DNA of 64,000 nt. Source: Diadema setosum. Taxonomy: Eukaryota > Echinodermata > Echinoidea > Diadematoida > Diadematidae. Location: the NCBI GenBank assembly GCA_033980235.1, contig CM067067.1:6732789-6796788 (forward strand), given 5' to 3'. Shown one piece after another: positions 1-12,700 of this stretch. A program made the translations under genes and the position numbers. Under the pieces are notes generated by a model. That model saw only the letters and a list, made by a program, of their open reading frames with translations, did no database searches and was not told the DNA's origin. Positions within the stretch are counted from its first letter, which is position 1; every line of letters begins with the position of its first letter.

Positions 1-689
1 ATCATATACGTATGTACCTACGTGTAATAAGCCTTCCCTACATTTCACAACCTACTTTGTGAAATTGTAGAACAGACTTTGCAGTACAGTTACACTCTGG
101 TAGTTAACATTCAATACACCATGTTTGACACTAACACTTTATATGTGTACACACTGGTACACCAAATCAACCAAATTTGAGTTCAAGGATTTTGTTGTAG
201 AGTGCTCCTGGAAGGAACTTTGCCGTTTTCCATTTCCTATGTGTTACATGTACCGGTATTACAAGTGGCTGCCTAATTAAGAGAGTAGACTGTACATACA
301 TTGTACATGGACAGTGTGTAAACATGTATGATGAGATCAAGCCTACTTAAACATTCAATTCCTGCATGCTGAGAAGAAAAGTGTGCTGTACCACTCTAGC
401 ACATCTGGTGAGGCATGCAAACTTTTATAGTAACTAGTAGAACATAAACAATATGTGACCGGCGACAACGGTTTCAGGCAAAAGTCGGGCATTTTGAAAA
501 TTCTTTTTTTCACTGAATCACATTGCCCATTTCCTAAGCTTTGCATTGATATAAAACACTTGCATTCTCCGGCACCATAAGTGGGCATGGAAAGCGAAAT
601 AAAATGCACTTTTTAAGTTGTTAGCCTGACAAAAAAAAAAAAGAAAACGGGCTTTGAAGATTCACCTCTTTCTCAAAGACAATGTCCGA

Positions 690-945
690 GCGGCGATGCG
701 AGGTGAGAATCAACCATCCGTACGATGGTGCCAATCGATGTTAAGCCCCGCCTCTAGCAACCACATCGCCTTCTGATTGGCTCACTGAGAGAGTCAAATT
801 TGCCGGGCACCCTTCCTAGCAGCTCAGCGTATGGAGCCGAAAAACAATGCGGTTCGCTCGGGTTTGTTTTACCATTACGTCTTTCAAACAAACCCGAGCG
901 AACCGCATTGTTTTACCATTACGTCTTTCAAGATGGCGGATACGA
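690..945. promoter_or_regulatory. CpG-rich promoter-like patch with GC box, CCAAT box and YY1-type site
   Basis: In AT-rich surroundings this patch has a GC box (CCCCGCC near 746), a CCAAT box in reverse (GATTGGCTC near 775) and AAGATGGCGG at about 930-939, a close match to the YY1 site found just downstream of many animal transcription starts. The ATG inside that site opens a short frame (MADTIIA) with a possible GT donor about 25 nt later. No downstream exon was recognised, so this may be the start of an unrecognised gene or only chance. Confidence 0.3.
841..931. repeat. Hairpin with overlapping direct repeat
   Basis: AATGCGGTTCGCTCGGGTTT (starting at 845) is repeated inverted at about 887-910. 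A 22-bp unit starting GTTTTACCATTACG occurs at 866-887 and again, identical, at 910-931, overlapping each hairpin arm. The result is a near-perfect stem of about 25 bp with a short loop, followed by a copy of the loop sequence. Confidence 0.85.
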
Positions 946-1569
946 TAATTGCACGTATGATGTACATGTGTATGGTGCACGCATTACGCAATGGCATCCA
1001 CACGCCATGACCATGTGCATGTAACAGGAGCGGGTGGCGAATCCACATATTTACAAATCGCATTTTCATTGTTGTTGATTTGACTTTATCATTGCTGACC
1101 CTTATGAAGGCAGATAAATGACAGTGCTGGCAAAGGTCACGCTTCCTGTTTGTTTTGCTTTTACAAGCCGTGCATATGTTGCCTTGTTTGGTGGTGTTAA
1201 TTATAATAAAACAAACAAACAAACACAACTCGTTAGTTTCGTGCGATCTTGATGTGTAGTATTTGAATATAACTGGTTTTATGTGACCTCTCCTTTCCTC
1301 TCATCTACCTTCCCTTGAGTCAGTCTGCTGTCATAATTTTTACTACATGTACAAGTAGACTATTGTTTTGTTTGTCTTTTCACATGGTTATGTCGTGCTA
1401 CGTACATGATATTTGTTTCACTTCCGTTGTCGAACATTGCGGTAGAATAGTTTGGACAGAAAGCCAAACGAAGACCATGCATTACAGCGTATAAACCACT
1501 ATAGCAAGAACAATGGAGCATGTAATGACATGCACGCATGGACAAAGCATTCCCCAAACACTGCAACTG

Positions 1570-2330
1570 GGGCCGTATTCTGAGAGCTTATTAAGTGTCT
1601 GATTAGCACTTAATTACCGAATTGGTATTCTGAGAGCATGATTAAGTAGGGGGTTTATTAACTACCATAGCAACAAGCGTTTGGCGGGAAGGACCTACGC
1701 GTTTGCGCGTATCAACGCGCGCGCACCTCTGAGAGGACTTAATCACAGAGTTAATTACGAATCGGTATTCTGAGGGTGTAATTAAGTATGAAAGTTAATG
1801 GAAAACTTAATGATACCAAAGAGTGTCATTAACTACTCTGATATCACGCATTACATCGTGTTTTCTCTGCCACAGCGATGCTTACCGTCTTCGGTAACCG
1901 AGGAGCGGTTGAATCTTGTTATCATGGTATCCGTAGAATTCAGAGAAAAAAAGAAATATAGCCGATCTTCGAGGAATTTTGTCATTTTATTTGAGCAAAT
2001 AGGTTGAGATCTTCGCGTGCGTAGGTGAGGGGTTGTAATCAAAACCGGAGTGTGCGCACGGAGCTCTTGGGCTGTAATTACAGGGGGCGTGGAGGAGCGC
2101 GCATTGAGGGCATATTTGCGCGTATAATCATCATTTTGGCTTCTAACAACGCGTCTGATTGGATGGAATAACAATTAGATGGGAGGGACCTAAGATAATT
2201 ACAGGGGACTTAATCATACCTTAATTACGTCCTCAGAATACCGATTTCGCCCATGATTAAGGGCCTATTAACTTCACGACTTAATCACGAAGTTAATTAC
2301 AGACTTAATTACGACCTCAGAATACCACCC
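1570..2330. mobile_element. Non-autonomous PIF/Harbinger-like element, CTG target duplication
   Basis: The ends GGGCCGTATTCTGAG and CTCAGAATACCACCC are inverted repeats (13 of 15 matching), and CTG flanks both sides (1567-1569 and 2331-2333). Just inside, GGTATTCTGAG (left) and CTCAGAATACC (right) recur with many TTAATTA/GTAATTAAG words. No transposase frame is present. A 3-bp CWG/TWA-type duplication is typical of PIF/Harbinger; the superfamily is inferred from that alone. Confidence 0.6.
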
Positions 2331-4054
2331 CTGGTGTCTCTGAAAGCCGAATTATGTAATGTGCGCGACGCACCAGCCAATCGCATGCGAGACCTTGCGC
2401 CGTAGCAACGCTGGGGATATTGGCGCGGCGTTCGAAAGAAGCTTGAAACTGACGGGTGCGATCCAACACAGGGTGCTTAAAATTCCATTTTCGATAGGAA
2501 AAACGTAGTCTTATGCTACGAAATTTAGTGTAGATGTAGAAAACATATCAAAGATTCGATTTCTGCAAAAAACCCAAATCGACAAAAATATTGGTAAAGA
2601 TCTTTGTACCCCGCCTAGGAGGAAATTTGCTATTGCGACTTTTGCCTGAAACCGTTGTCGCGGGTCACATATACTGTATGTCACATGTACAGCAGATGAA
2701 CGCTTTTCCTCCATAACTTGCAATGACCTCTCTGTGCATCAAAGCGTTTTGGAATCATTTCTACATTGTGGGCGATGTATTTTTACATTTGTGGGCGTTT
2801 TTACATTTGTGGGTTCAACAAGGGACATCTGCTCACTGAATTGGAAAGAGCCACACTGTTGGCCAATGGATAAGTCATAATTTGCTTCTGGAGTGGAACT
2901 GGGTACTCCAAGTACAGGTATGTCAGCATTGTAATCCTATCAGGATTGGAATGATCTTCTACAGTCAATTGGAAAAACATCAAAATAAAAGACTGCATGT
3001 TGCTTATCTCACTTGACTATGGTGAACAACATCACTTTTTATCAAATTAATGATTCTTACGTCAAATTGATTTTTTTATTGCAACAGATTGACAAATTGC
3101 CTGACATTGATGTAAATTAACGCTGATAATTCAGTGTTTTAGTAGAAACATTGATGAAAAAATACTTTTAAAAAAAACCCACTTGCATACAGTCGGGTCC
3201 AACCCAACCGCATGTACAGTATGCCCATGATGATGATCTTTTATCTTGGCTACTACTGAAACACTTAATCACTTTTTATCGTCATTCAACAAATCACATC
3301 TTCAGTAGGCACATGCATACATTGTAATACCTGACTGTCTTGCCTCCAATGAATAGGACAATGAGAGTTCTGTATTTACAGGTACATTTTTTTTTTAACC
3401 CTTTAAGCAAATTATGATCTTCTGAGATGTTACACAGAAAACAGCTTCAATTTTGCAGATCTGTATTCCAATGTAGGTCCTACTCTAGATTTCATGATCA
3501 AGTATGTGGAGTACTGGGTAATTGCATTCATTACAAGTCACCGTTAACAACATTGAGACAAGTTGCAAAGACTAGGCCCTATGTATCACAACTCACACTA
3601 CACAGGAGGTCACTGCTTTTGATGATTTGGTTCTGAAAAACTGCTAGGTAGGATACTTTAAATTTTTCATTAATATCTAAAAAATGAAATTAATTTAAAT
3701 AAAAGATATGACATAGAATAAAGACATGTCATTCTTGTTCCAGAGGAAAGAAAACATGCAACTTATTTATTTTCCCTTGATTTTCATATTGCACTCTTCA
3801 TTTTTTATCATGCCACACCATCCCAGAAATCCTGAAACTAATCATATAATATAGTCATGATGTCAAATACATATATATATATATATATATATTTTTTTTT
3901 TCTTTTTTTTTTTTGGGGGGGGGGGCAGTTTACCTTAAGTACACATGAAGACATTGGGTACATGTGAATTCAGTGAATGCAGAAATATCAGTGCTGGTAG
4001 TAATATTAATGAAGTTTGAGGTAATCTGGACTATTCATTCAAAAATTATGCAAT
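2331..4054. other. Gene-free intergenic DNA
   Basis: A short CpG-rich patch with AGCCAATCGCATGCGAGACC and CGTAGCAACG near 2375-2410 looks promoter-like; the rest is AT-rich and noncoding, with an (AT)n microsatellite at about 3871-3892. Confidence 0.4.
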
Positions 4055-4418
4055 TTAAAGGGGAAGGCTAGTAACTGATCAGTGGGAATCAGTGGAAATG
4101 CTGGGAGATGATTGTTCCAATCCTTATGGGATTCATTCAAGAGTACATTGTATATCTATTGTTGTGTGAAAATGATTTGCTTCAGAACGGTCTCATATTC
4201 AAGTAATGTGCAGATTAATGCTCCGTCACTGACCAGGGACGCTAACCTGGAAGCATTAAACTGCACATTACTTGAATATGAGACCATTCTGAAGCAAATC
4301 ATTTTCACACAACAATAGATATACAATGAACTCTTGAATAAATCCCATAAGGATTGGAACAATCATCTCCCAGCATTTCCACTGATTCCCACTGATCAGT
4401 TACTAGCCTTCCCTTTAA
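4055..4418. mobile_element. TTAA-flanked palindromic MITE
   Basis: An almost perfect foldback. The left arm (about 4055-4215) starting TTAAAGGGGAAGGCTAG is matched inverted by the right arm (about 4255-4418) ending CTAGCCTTCCCTTTAA, around a 40-nt centre. TTAA is at both ends. Apparent ORFs on both strands here are mirror images of the arms and not genes. TTAA duplications are typical of piggyBac and Kolobok transposons. Confidence 0.85.
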
Positions 4419-7400
4419 CATTTTTGATTAAATCCATGTGCCATCATCACTGTAAAGAAGACAACAATTCATCATGCCGCATTACAATGTAGGGCAACAA
4501 TATAAAGAATGTAAAAAAAAAAAAGAAATCTGCAAAATTTTACTTTCTTATAAAAAAAACCACATTGTTTGACTTTGTACTGACATGTTATGTCAGGAGT
4601 AATATCATTCCCCCTGCCTTCTGAAAAGAGGTACTGTATAAAGTCAGGTGCTCTCACCTAGAAAAATGAAAACATGTTGAATTTTCCAGCTATTTCCATT
4701 ATTGGAGAGATACACATGTACAATGGTCCAGAGCAAAGAGAGTCAATGTAATTTTTTTTCTCTCTCATTATGTGGCAAAGAAGGATTTAACAACAGCAGA
4801 GTACACTATCATGGACTCACTCAGGAAGTTAGAAGGATTATGTACATGATCTAATTACAGCAGAAGGACTGCACAGCACCAATGCAGCATGCGGTTTCGT
4901 ACTCCTTCGGCATTCTCAAACTTCATCAAACCACAACAAACCCTGATCCTGGGACTTCCGAGTATGCACATTCACGGAGCACGAAACTGCACTAGTGCTG
5001 GATTGCACTTCCCGTTCCACTACTCAATGCATTTAAATATATCCTCAGACACTTTTACAACACACATACATGTGTACAATTGTACATATGAACGTTTTAA
5101 ACGTAATGTCTTGTTGCACATGCCAAAACATTCCACATATCAAATACAGATTTTACATCAAACTTCTGCCACACCATCATCTAGCACCATCCATTCATAC
5201 TTTATATACTGTGTACACTTCGTATATGCATGTGTAACGATTATTACACAGTAAAACCACTAAAATCCGTCTGTCTGGAGGAGTTTTTAATCATTTTTTT
5301 TTTTATTTACTCTCCTCCGTAGACATTAGTAATTAGAAGCCCTGGGCCTGGGAATTCCATGAAGCCAGTGTCCTCAGAACATTTCCCCCGACAACAAAAA
5401 ACAGACTGATCTTTCAGTCAACTGAACAATGCATAAATCTTGCTAAGTTTCTTACAGCTACACTGTTTTGTTATAGCAAGGTAGAATCGGCGCTAGTTAT
5501 TTATGTTTGGTTTTTGAAACTGACATTCATTCATTCATTCATCAGTCAAGTGTGTGGTAATGTCAGTGCTTACAGAATGTTCCAGATCTAATCTAATATA
5601 TTAAATATTGGTAAATTTATTTGAAAATGAATATATATAGAAACTAGAGAATAATTTAGGGCATTATCGTGAAATAGGTCCCCACGCCACTCCATTCACC
5701 ACCATTCATTTCATCAGAGCCAGGGACTTCTCTCAACCTCCATAGACTTTGCACATAACATAGTGGAGACGCACACGCAGAACGAGAGGGGACCGATATC
5801 ACGATTTGGCCTAATTTAGACCGTAAATACGAACACGAGCATCGAGCAGCAGAGGCAGGCCCGGCAGATTCATGTGACACATGATGTATTTGTTTCAACA
5901 TTACATTATAAAGTTTAAAAACCCAAGATGAAAACCCAAACTTGACAAAGATACCAACAGTAGCGCCCATATCAACTGCTTATCTATATTAGAAATTATA
6001 GAGCATTGCCTGTTTTAATTTGATAGGCACGGGCAATGGCAAACAACACAAGCACGTGGGCGGCGGGACTAAAACAGCTCTAAACCCGGCGCGGGGCGCT
6101 GTAACATTAAGGGTACGTATTGGGGGCGCTGCTCCAGCTCCAGCATGGTCACGAAGGCATCCTGTAAACTGTACTGTACAATACGTGTAGACAAGCCGTT
6201 AGGCCTACAACAATTTTGACTGGAATCTCACTAGATAGTGCTCCAGTCTGGTCGGGCTAGTACGAAAATAGATCTAACGTTAGGTAAGGCCAACAGTATT
6301 TCTGACGTTAGATAGATGATAGATCTAACGTGATGGCCACGCGCAACAAGACAGAAAGCGGGGTGTATTTTATGTGGAGAGCTTTAATAGCACAGGGTTT
6401 TGTCTTTCATTTTTAAGAATATTATCTCACCACAGAAGACTGCGTCTCACTGTCTTCACTCAGACGATGGAATTTGGCTCATTTTGTGATTTTACAGCTG
6501 CCGATTTTACTTCAGAGTGAAATCGAAGTAGAACTCAGGCTGCCGCCTGGGCGTGTGTGGTGGATCTCTCTTCTCGAATCTCCGCTGCTTTTATTTGCTT
6601 ATACACTGTACACACACCGGCCGTACCGGTATGCACTACTGCGCGCTGCGGTACTGCTGCGGTCGCGGTGTGTCACACCTATGTTACCAAAGGCTCACTT
6701 TTTATCCGTGCCACATATGTGAATTACTGCACAGCAATTTGACAACAAACCTAGACGTAATGTTCAGACCCTAATTCTAGCAAAGACGATTTTTTTTTTC
6801 TTTTCCCTTCACAAAATATTACCACAAGAGCAGACGTAGATATCCGCGTCCCCATTCATACTATCTATTACCAATTTGTTCCAGTGAATATCTCCCTGCA
6901 AATAAAAATCAAGATATCTGCAGGGATGTCCTTTCTACATATTTGTGTGTGTGTTTTAAACTGGAATATGAAAAGAACGAAGCACGATATCAGAGAAAAG
7001 ACTGAGGATCATTATTTTGTTCCAGTGACAAAAGAAAAAAGAGTAAAAAGTAAAACAGATGAGTAGTCCTAGTATAAACAAATCTAAACGGATTGGTCGA
7101 GAAAATTGAATCTACATTGGAAAGGCAATAATGACTCTTCTGTTGGTTGTTCATAAGTTATTCTTGCAAATAGGCATATTACCTAGAGCAAGTATAACTC
7201 TGTCCCTTTCAAATTTCACTGTCCCTTTTACAAATTCAGTATCATCAGAAAGGCCATAGTTTATTGTCAATAGCAGTCGTTATTTTTCTTTGTTACAACA
7301 TCACTGATTTTGTGTTACTATGTGTATGCATATGTAAATGTTTTGTGCCTAAGGTTTAGTGCTGGAAACTGAAACGAAACAAAATGAAATGAAAGTTGTC

Positions 7401-8655
7401 AATCAAAGCTAAATCATCCAAACGTTTAGATGTCCGTGAAGGAATCCTTGAGGAAGTTTATGGTTGTTGTCCGTCTCCTTTAAATCATTATAAAATATCG
7501 AGGAAAAGTTTTGTGTGCAAGTGAAAGAGAGACATGTTATAGGGCCTGTAGCATTCGTCTCCTCATCTCATGATCATTGCCTTATTTGACTGTTTTTTTT
7601 AAACAGATTTCTGGCTTTTCATTTATTCTATAAGGTTTGTTATTTGTTTGTATGTGTTATGTTCCTTCAGTTAGAAATACTGAGAATTAAAAGATATCCT
7701 GTCATCTAGAGGCTGTTATTCCATTCAAACCAGTTCAACACTAAATCTTGATAATGCACCTGTACACCTGGAGATCATAAATAACGCTATAAATGTTCAT
7801 TCTATTTTTTCATTCAAGCACTCTTGTTAATATTTTTGTGTGAAGATTGTTGATTTTGTTGATTTCATTATCTTTTTTATAAGTGGAAAATAAACTGAAA
7901 CTGAAAATAGGGAACAGGGCCATACTGTGGTTATCATGCATAGCTCCAGAAAGCAGATTATCCCGGCCATGAGATTTTGTAATCATTCTGTTCTATATGA
8001 TTATACATTAACTGCCTTAAAGGCAGAATAGCATTTAAATGCAAAACTCCAGATTTTCAAAAGAATAGCACCATTTTTATTGATAATGTTTGTTAATCCC
8101 AAAATGAAACAAAGGTTCGTAATTCTGAAACATATAAAAATTCCATATACATACCGTATGTCCCCCCCCCCCAAAAAAAAAAAATACAATGGTACCCTCC
8201 GCAGCGATAACTTAAAAAATAGTGAATCAATCCAAACAAAATTTCAGTGTAGGAAACTATAACTCATTGCCCATATCTTACAGAAAACCCCATTCAATTT
8301 GCTTTAGTGGTCAAAGAGAAATGAGGATTTTTGTAGAGCATGTCAGGAATCCCTTCCCTCTGAAGTTCTGTCTATAGATTGTGTTTACACATTAATATGC
8401 AGTTCCAAGAGCATCCAAGTGCTAAACTTGGAAGAATCAGACTCATGACATGCTTTACAACAATCCACATTTCTCGGTAACCGCTTAACCAAAGATGTTA
8501 TTGAATGGGGTTTTCTGCAAATAATCATATTGGGTGTTATCAACGCAAAAATCCGAGTCTAACCACGAGGAAGATTTGCCCCTAATGTGTTCGTTGTCGG
8601 GTAATTGCAGGTCCATAAATGTATCATCAGTACCTTATAATGATCCCGGTTACAT
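4419..8655. other. Gene-free intergenic DNA
   Basis: No reading frame with recognisable protein. About 6020-6660 is richer in CpG. Near 7890 the tail AATAAACTGAAACTGAAAAT could be the 3' end of a retroelement or transcript. Confidence 0.4.
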
Positions 8656-8683
8656 CAGGGAGGTGGAAGACTCCACCTCCCTG
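8656..8683. repeat. Short perfect hairpin
   Basis: CAGGGAGGTGGA, a four-base loop, then TCCACCTCCCTG. It is flanked by a direct repeat of GGTTACAT. Function unknown; it could be a small transposon remnant. Confidence 0.7.
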
Positions 8684-8860
8684 GTTACATGATGCCCTTA
8701 TATCCTCCACCTAGGAATGGGGTAAGGTGAAAGAGTCGTGATCCTCTTCCCAGGGGTATACAATCCGTTTACAGGATGGGGCGAGGGGACTGGCGGCCTA
8801 TGGGGCAAAACGTGGTAATTATGTGCGAGCCCGCAGCGAATTAACAACCAAGCCTGGGAT

Positions 8861-8882
8861 GGGGGGGGGGGGGGGGGGGGGG
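8861..8882. repeat. Poly-G run (22 G)
   Basis: One of several G or C runs of 15 or more in the window (others near 9070, 23403, 32464, 38385, 38732, 51471, 51970, 52071). They sit in or next to MITE-like repeats and could form quadruplexes or mark assembly-error-prone spots. Confidence 0.9.
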
Positions 8883-9006
8883 AGGGGAGGTTTCAGAGAT
8901 TTCCCTCATGAAGGAACTTTTGCATTTTGCAGAATTGAAATTAAACAATCTGAATCACTTTTTGTGGCATATTTTGTCAATCCTAAACGTGCATATCGAT
9001 CGTCAT

Positions 9007-9172
9007 CAGGGGCGGATCAAGGAATTTCCTAAAGGGGAGGCCCCTTTACAAAATTAAAGGGGGGTGCACGCCCCCCCCCCCCATTTTTTTTTTTTTTTTT
9101 TTTTTTTTGTTTCAACAAAATATAAAGAGGGGGCGCGCACCTGATGGTGCACCCCCTCTGGATCCGACATTG
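9007..9172. mobile_element. MITE with CAGGGGCGGATC terminus and 5-bp target duplication
   Basis: The left end CAGGGGCGGATCAAG and right end CTGGATCCGACATTG form imperfect inverted repeats. GTCAT flanks both sides (9002-9006, 9173-9177). The body is G/C-run rich and has a long T run. It matches the element at 38294-38668 in ends and in duplication length. The sequences on its two sides (8885-9000 and 9225-9330) also resemble each other. Confidence 0.6.
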
Positions 9173-9679
9173 GTCATGGTGTTTTTTGTCAAGGCATTAA
9201 TGTGCATATACATGAGTCGTCGCAAAAATAGCGAGGGAGCTTTTGCATTTTTAGAACTGATATTAAATGATATGGTGCACAGTTTTTGTGAAATATTTGG
9301 AAATTTGTTAATCCAAAAAGTGTTCAAAACCTATGGAGGTGTCAGAATGTATAGATGATTAACTGGCTTTAAAATGACATTTTACCGTCTGGCTCAGTTT
9401 GCTAAACTCAAAGCGCTATATTAATGTGGTAGTCTATTTCGTTATCATTATTGTTGTTGCTAAAACCCGAGGTCTACAGGATGTTTTATACATAAGGACT
9501 ACGTCATAAACAGTTGTTCAAAACTCCAATTATTTAACTGTTGTTTTCATTTATTAGCTATTCACATATAATCTCAAAATGTAGAAATTTGTGAATCGTG
9601 GGGGAGAATTACAGTCTTGTAAATGAGACTAATTCTGCGAATGTTTATTACGTTCTGATGACATATATACCAAGCTCCA

Positions 9680-9783
9680 AGCGTCAGGCACTTCCGGTCA
9701 ATCTTTTTCTGACAGACAATCGGTGTGAACTCTTCTAGGAAACTCTGTTAATTTCATTACGCACAGTACTAACTTGCTTCAAA
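9680..9783 (+). promoter_or_regulatory. Probable RSU1 5' UTR / proximal promoter
   Basis: Just upstream of the RSU1 ATG is an ETS-type site CACTTCCGGT at 9689-9698, followed by a pyrimidine-rich stretch that could hold the transcription start. No TATA box sits at a fitting distance. ETS-driven TATA-less starts are common for housekeeping genes. The call rests on one motif and position only. Confidence 0.35.
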
Positions 9784-12700
9784 ATGTCTAAATCTGTCAA
9801 AAAACAGATCGAAGACTCCAAGGGAAATAAGGATCTTGACCTGTCGGACAAGGGCATATCCAAGCTCCATGACATTCCTGGGCTATGTAAGTAATCTGGC
9901 TGATGAAAGTGTCGTTTTGCAAGTTCCCATGTGTGCATATTTGTGTTGTGAAAATATACTGTCTGTCTTTTAATTTTTGATCGACTTTGCTTGCTTGGAA
10001 AGGTGTCTGTATCTTTTTTTTTTTTTTAAACATATGAAGCTGGAAAGGCTATAAAGTGTTAGCGCTGTCAAGATTTCTGCAGTAATTTAATAGTTTTAAA
10101 CGGGGAAATTGTTTTCTGCTTTCTGACTGCATGCTGTGCAAGTGGACAGTTTCGGTATGCAGTGCAGTAAATTCAGATTTAAATTTTAAATTTGATTTAA
10201 AAATAATACTCGGACCCCCCTGTAGTTTCAGACTTGGTGGACTTGATTTACAAATGACCTGATGACCCTACCCCTTCGGTATAGTAAAGTAAAGTAAGGC
10301 CGCCAGCGTTGAAAGTCATCACATAGTCTAACTGAAAGTATTCCTGTTTGATTGTGTTGCAGAGCAACGGTGAATTGTAAAAGAATAAGTTGATACTTAA
10401 ACTGTCTAGATCTATAGACTTTCTGTGACTGAGTCTGATGGATGGCTCTAACGTGTCTACCAGTTAATACTGTAAATGTGGAAATTTTCGCGCATTTCGC
10501 GCAACCAGATGCTAGCACAAAAATAAAAGCACGCGAATATTTTTGCCTGCCATATGTTTCAAAACTCTTGTCTGCCTCCTGTTTTTTTACTCCTCAGTTT
10601 CTCTCAATAACTTGGTACGGCTGACACTGAGTCATAATAAGATTGATGGTAAGTATCGTGAAACCTATCAACATACAACCAGCTGAGAACCAGAGGGGCG
10701 TTATAATTATCAGGTTCTAAGATTTGAGCATGAATTAAAGTGAAACAATTAGTTAATCATTAAATGACGATTTTATCAAAAATCAAATGTTGAGAGATGT
10801 ACGGTATAAACTATAAGCTTTGTTCCAAATATCATGTTTTGATTGTGAACATTTCACTGAAAATGAAAGAAAATGTACATTTTACATTACTGTACGAGCT
10901 GAAATTTTCATGTACAGATATTTTCGCGAATTGCAACTAAGAGGACATTTTCACGTGTTGTTAATTTCGCGGTTGCGAGGTCTAACTGTACTTATCCTAT
11001 TCGCGTGTTGTTATTTTCGCGGTTCAAAGGCGATTCGCGAAATTTGCGAAAATAAAACCACCGCGAAAATTTCAGCTCGTACAGTATAATGTAGATGAGA
11101 TTGAGCTCTGCAATGTGATACTAACTCAATACCCCCCCCCCCTGCAATAACGCCCTTTTGGTTCTCAGTTGATGATATCATACTTCAGCTGTGTAGGTAT
11201 TAGTCATATCCTCTTTTTCATGAGCAGTTACTAAGTTTATGGAGTTTCAGAACCTGGAAATCACAGTTTGACTGAGAAAAAGTGATTTTACATGCGGCTG
11301 TTTCCCCATATGTAGTGTTGTGTTTGAGAATATTCACCTAAATGTAATGATAATATCTTTTGTTGCTCGTCTATAAGGTGGAAGTGATCTTGGTACACTG
11401 CAAAAACAGGAAGCAAGTGTAATGTTCCTGAACAGGAAACTGTGAAATACTATGATACCGTGCTGCTTTATGAGTACTGCACATATCCTATGGAACCACA
11501 GTAGCCTTATGCATACATGTATATGCAGTAGCCAAAAAATGCACTGCTGATCAACAAGAACAATGTCAGATGAATCACACCCTATTCTAATGTAATGATT
11601 TGCATATATGGTGTATTTTTATGTTTTGTACATTTGTATTACACACAAAAGCATAGGTTTGTATGCTTTTAACCTACACTCACTGTTACGGAAAAAGGAA
11701 AGTGTTTTTCATGGAAAACACTGGTGATAACTCTTTGGTAAATGAAACTGTCATGCAATCACCCTCAAAATATTGCAAGCCTAATATTTTGTCAAATGAA
11801 TCATTATACAATATGTCATGATACACAATTTGTATACAAAAATAGTGGAGTACCATCTTTATACCAATTGTATTATTTTTGTGGAGAAAGAGTTCACTTC
11901 ACAAACAAAATGTTGTAAAACAAAAGTAATACATTAGTAGTTTTCAAGCTTCTTTATCTGTGGCAGGTTATGTATGTCCTTTGCAATGATTCAGTAGGCA
12001 AAATGTGTCACATCAGCACTATAATAATTCTTTCAGAGAGAGTGGCTTAGAAAATAATGATGCTTTTCTTACAATGTAAGTCCAGTTCCTCTTGGTAAAA
12101 ACATTTGAGGTATCGATGTAATGGTTTTATAACATTGGGCTGTACTAGTAGGTTATTGCGAAAGAATAGCAGCAGATCAGTGAAAAAACTATTCAATAAT
12201 CCAATTAACCTACTTCCTAATCAACTAATTACTACCAAAACACTTAAATGTATGTTGCAATTTTCTTTGCTAATTCTAACTACCCACAAAAATATACCAT
12301 TAATGACTGGCTGGTTATCAGAGAATATCTGAAAGGTTGCTGTTTTGAAGTAATGTCAGTGATAATGATTTTATTTTTGTAAAATGCCAAAGTAGAGGTG
12401 ATTGAGAATTTACTTGAGTAGGTATGAAAACAATGTTCACTTGTAGATGATGATTATGAGCTGAGTTGGTATATATAATGGTACATGTGTATAGACCGTG
12501 CGTACTAAGTTTCCAATGTAAGATTCTTGCCTAAAGTTTCCACATCCAATGTCTGCCTTTTCCCTGCAGCCGTTCCACCTCACCTAGTGGAGTTGACAAA
12601 TCTGGAGTCATTAAATCTCTTCAACAACCACATAGAGGAACTTCCAACCAATATCAGCTCCATGCAGAACCTCAAGATCCTCAACATAGGGTAAGTAGTC

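Noticed and set aside
4112..4362. Two similar 68-aa reading frames on opposite strands (MFQSLWD...)
   Set aside because: They are mirror images of the two arms of the TTAA palindrome, not genes.
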